A DNA stretch of 6,507 nt. It comes from Proteobacteria bacterium UBA6522. Its GTDB lineage: Bacteria > Pseudomonadota > Gammaproteobacteria > Steroidobacterales > Rariloculaceae. Positions 6,237 to 6,507 of the stretch are shown here, piece after piece. The notes below the pieces were generated by a model. That model had not been told where the DNA came from. It saw nothing but the letters and a program-made list of their open reading frames with translations, and did not search any database. The translations under genes and the position numbers were made by a program. Location of the stretch: assembly GCA_002434915.1 (NCBI GenBank), contig DJLG01000161.1:1975-8481 (forward strand), written 5' to 3'. Positions within the stretch are counted from its first letter, which is position 1. Each line of letters starts with the position of its first letter.

Positions 6237-6343
6237 TTCCCATGTTTGGTCATTGTTCTGATAGCTGACCGAATTTGTCCGAAAACAGGTGTCTGCATAT
6301 TTGGCGCAAGCTTGGTTATCAGCGAATTTAAGTAGTGATGGCG

Positions 6344-6368
6344 GGCGGTGTGATTTCTATCAGCCGCC
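6344..6368. terminator. GC-rich stem-loop downstream of the propeller gene, terminator-like without T-tract
   Basis: GGCGG (6344-6348) pairs with CCGCC (6364-6368), continued by TGAT/ATCA around the loop TTCT, with a small internal irregularity. It lies 107 bp after the propeller stop codon and 56 bp beyond the tRNA-Ser 3' end on the other strand, so it could serve either. No T-run follows on the + strand (TAAAATC) or the minus strand. It is a stable RNA structure rather than a proven terminator. Confidence 0.4.
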
Positions 6369-6424
6369 TAAAATCAGATTCTAAATTTAAGGTAGTCAGC
6401 GGGGAGTAGCTAACCCCTTGATTT

Positions 6425-6507
6425 TGGCGGAGAGGGAGGGATTCGAACCCCCGGTCCGCGCAAACGGACAACGGTTTTCAAGACCGCCGCATTCGACCGC
6501 TCTGCCA
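6425..6507 (-). tRNA. tRNA-Ser(UGA), 5' acceptor strand cut off by the window edge
   Basis: Reading the minus strand, the gene begins in the window at U8 of the tRNA; seven acceptor bases, expected GGAGAGG by pairing with CCTCTCC, lie outside. The anticodon stem GCGGT/ACCGT encloses loop CTTGAAA with anticodon TGA (6478-6480), which reads UCA and related serine codons. A long variable arm (GTCCG/CGGAC), diagnostic of class II tRNAs, follows. The T arm is GGGGG-TTCGAAT-CCCTC. Discriminator G and an encoded CCA (6425-6427) end the gene. Class II shape, discriminator G and anticodon agree on serine. Its 3' end points toward the gene cluster. Confidence 0.96.

Noticed and set aside
1..6507. CRISPR arrays, insertion sequences, transposase or integrase genes, rRNA
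   Set aside because: No regularly spaced repeats, no terminal inverted repeats with a transposase frame, no recombinase motifs and no rRNA-like stretches were seen.

Overview
The window looks like a moderate-GC Gram-negative, probably gammaproteobacterial, chromosome. The evidence is a TonB-dependent outer-membrane receptor, a Sec-exported beta-propeller, a class III alcohol dehydrogenase very close in motif content to E. coli FrmA, and a tRNA-Ser gene with an encoded CCA. No taxonomic assignment closer than this can be supported from the sequence.

Layout, left to right. (1) Bases 1-341 hold the 3' end of a TonB-dependent receptor gene on the + strand. (2) Two minus-strand genes converge on it. 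The promoter-proximal one is a glutathione-dependent formaldehyde dehydrogenase/class III alcohol dehydrogenase (1613-2722). It is followed after 96 bp by a 363-aa protein of the peptidase M29 / 2,5-dihydroxypyridine dioxygenase (NicX-like) fold (425-1516). (3) A divergent intergenic region (2723-3044) has a candidate promoter with an inverted repeat between its -35 and -10 boxes. (4) It leads into an NhaC-type Na+/H+ antiporter gene (3045-4424) and, 49 bp further on, a carboxymuconolactone decarboxylase/AhpD-like gene (4474-5046). (5) A 257-bp spacer holds two neighbouring near-perfect inverted repeats on a plausible promoter. (6) An exported SMP-30/gluconolactonase-like propeller gene follows (5304-6236). 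(7) The last 270 bp contain a strong stem-loop and a tRNA-Ser(UGA) on the minus strand, cut by the window edge.

How the genes might work together is inference. A receptor for uptake, a ring-cleavage-type metalloprotein fold, a carboxymuconolactone-decarboxylase-like protein, a lactonase-like propeller, an ion-coupled antiporter and a formaldehyde-detoxifying dehydrogenase together resemble a small catabolic locus. Such a locus could act on an aromatic, N-heterocyclic or methylated substrate that releases formaldehyde. No single gene fixes the substrate. Two of the enzyme-like proteins depart from the textbook active sites: the M29/NicX-like protein lacks the expected HxD ligand pair, and the AhpD-like protein has CxxS in place of CxxC. 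They may do unfamiliar chemistry. The regulator that would read the palindromes is not in the window. The tRNA-Ser 3' end faces the cluster, so an island boundary is possible, but no integrase or second att copy is visible.
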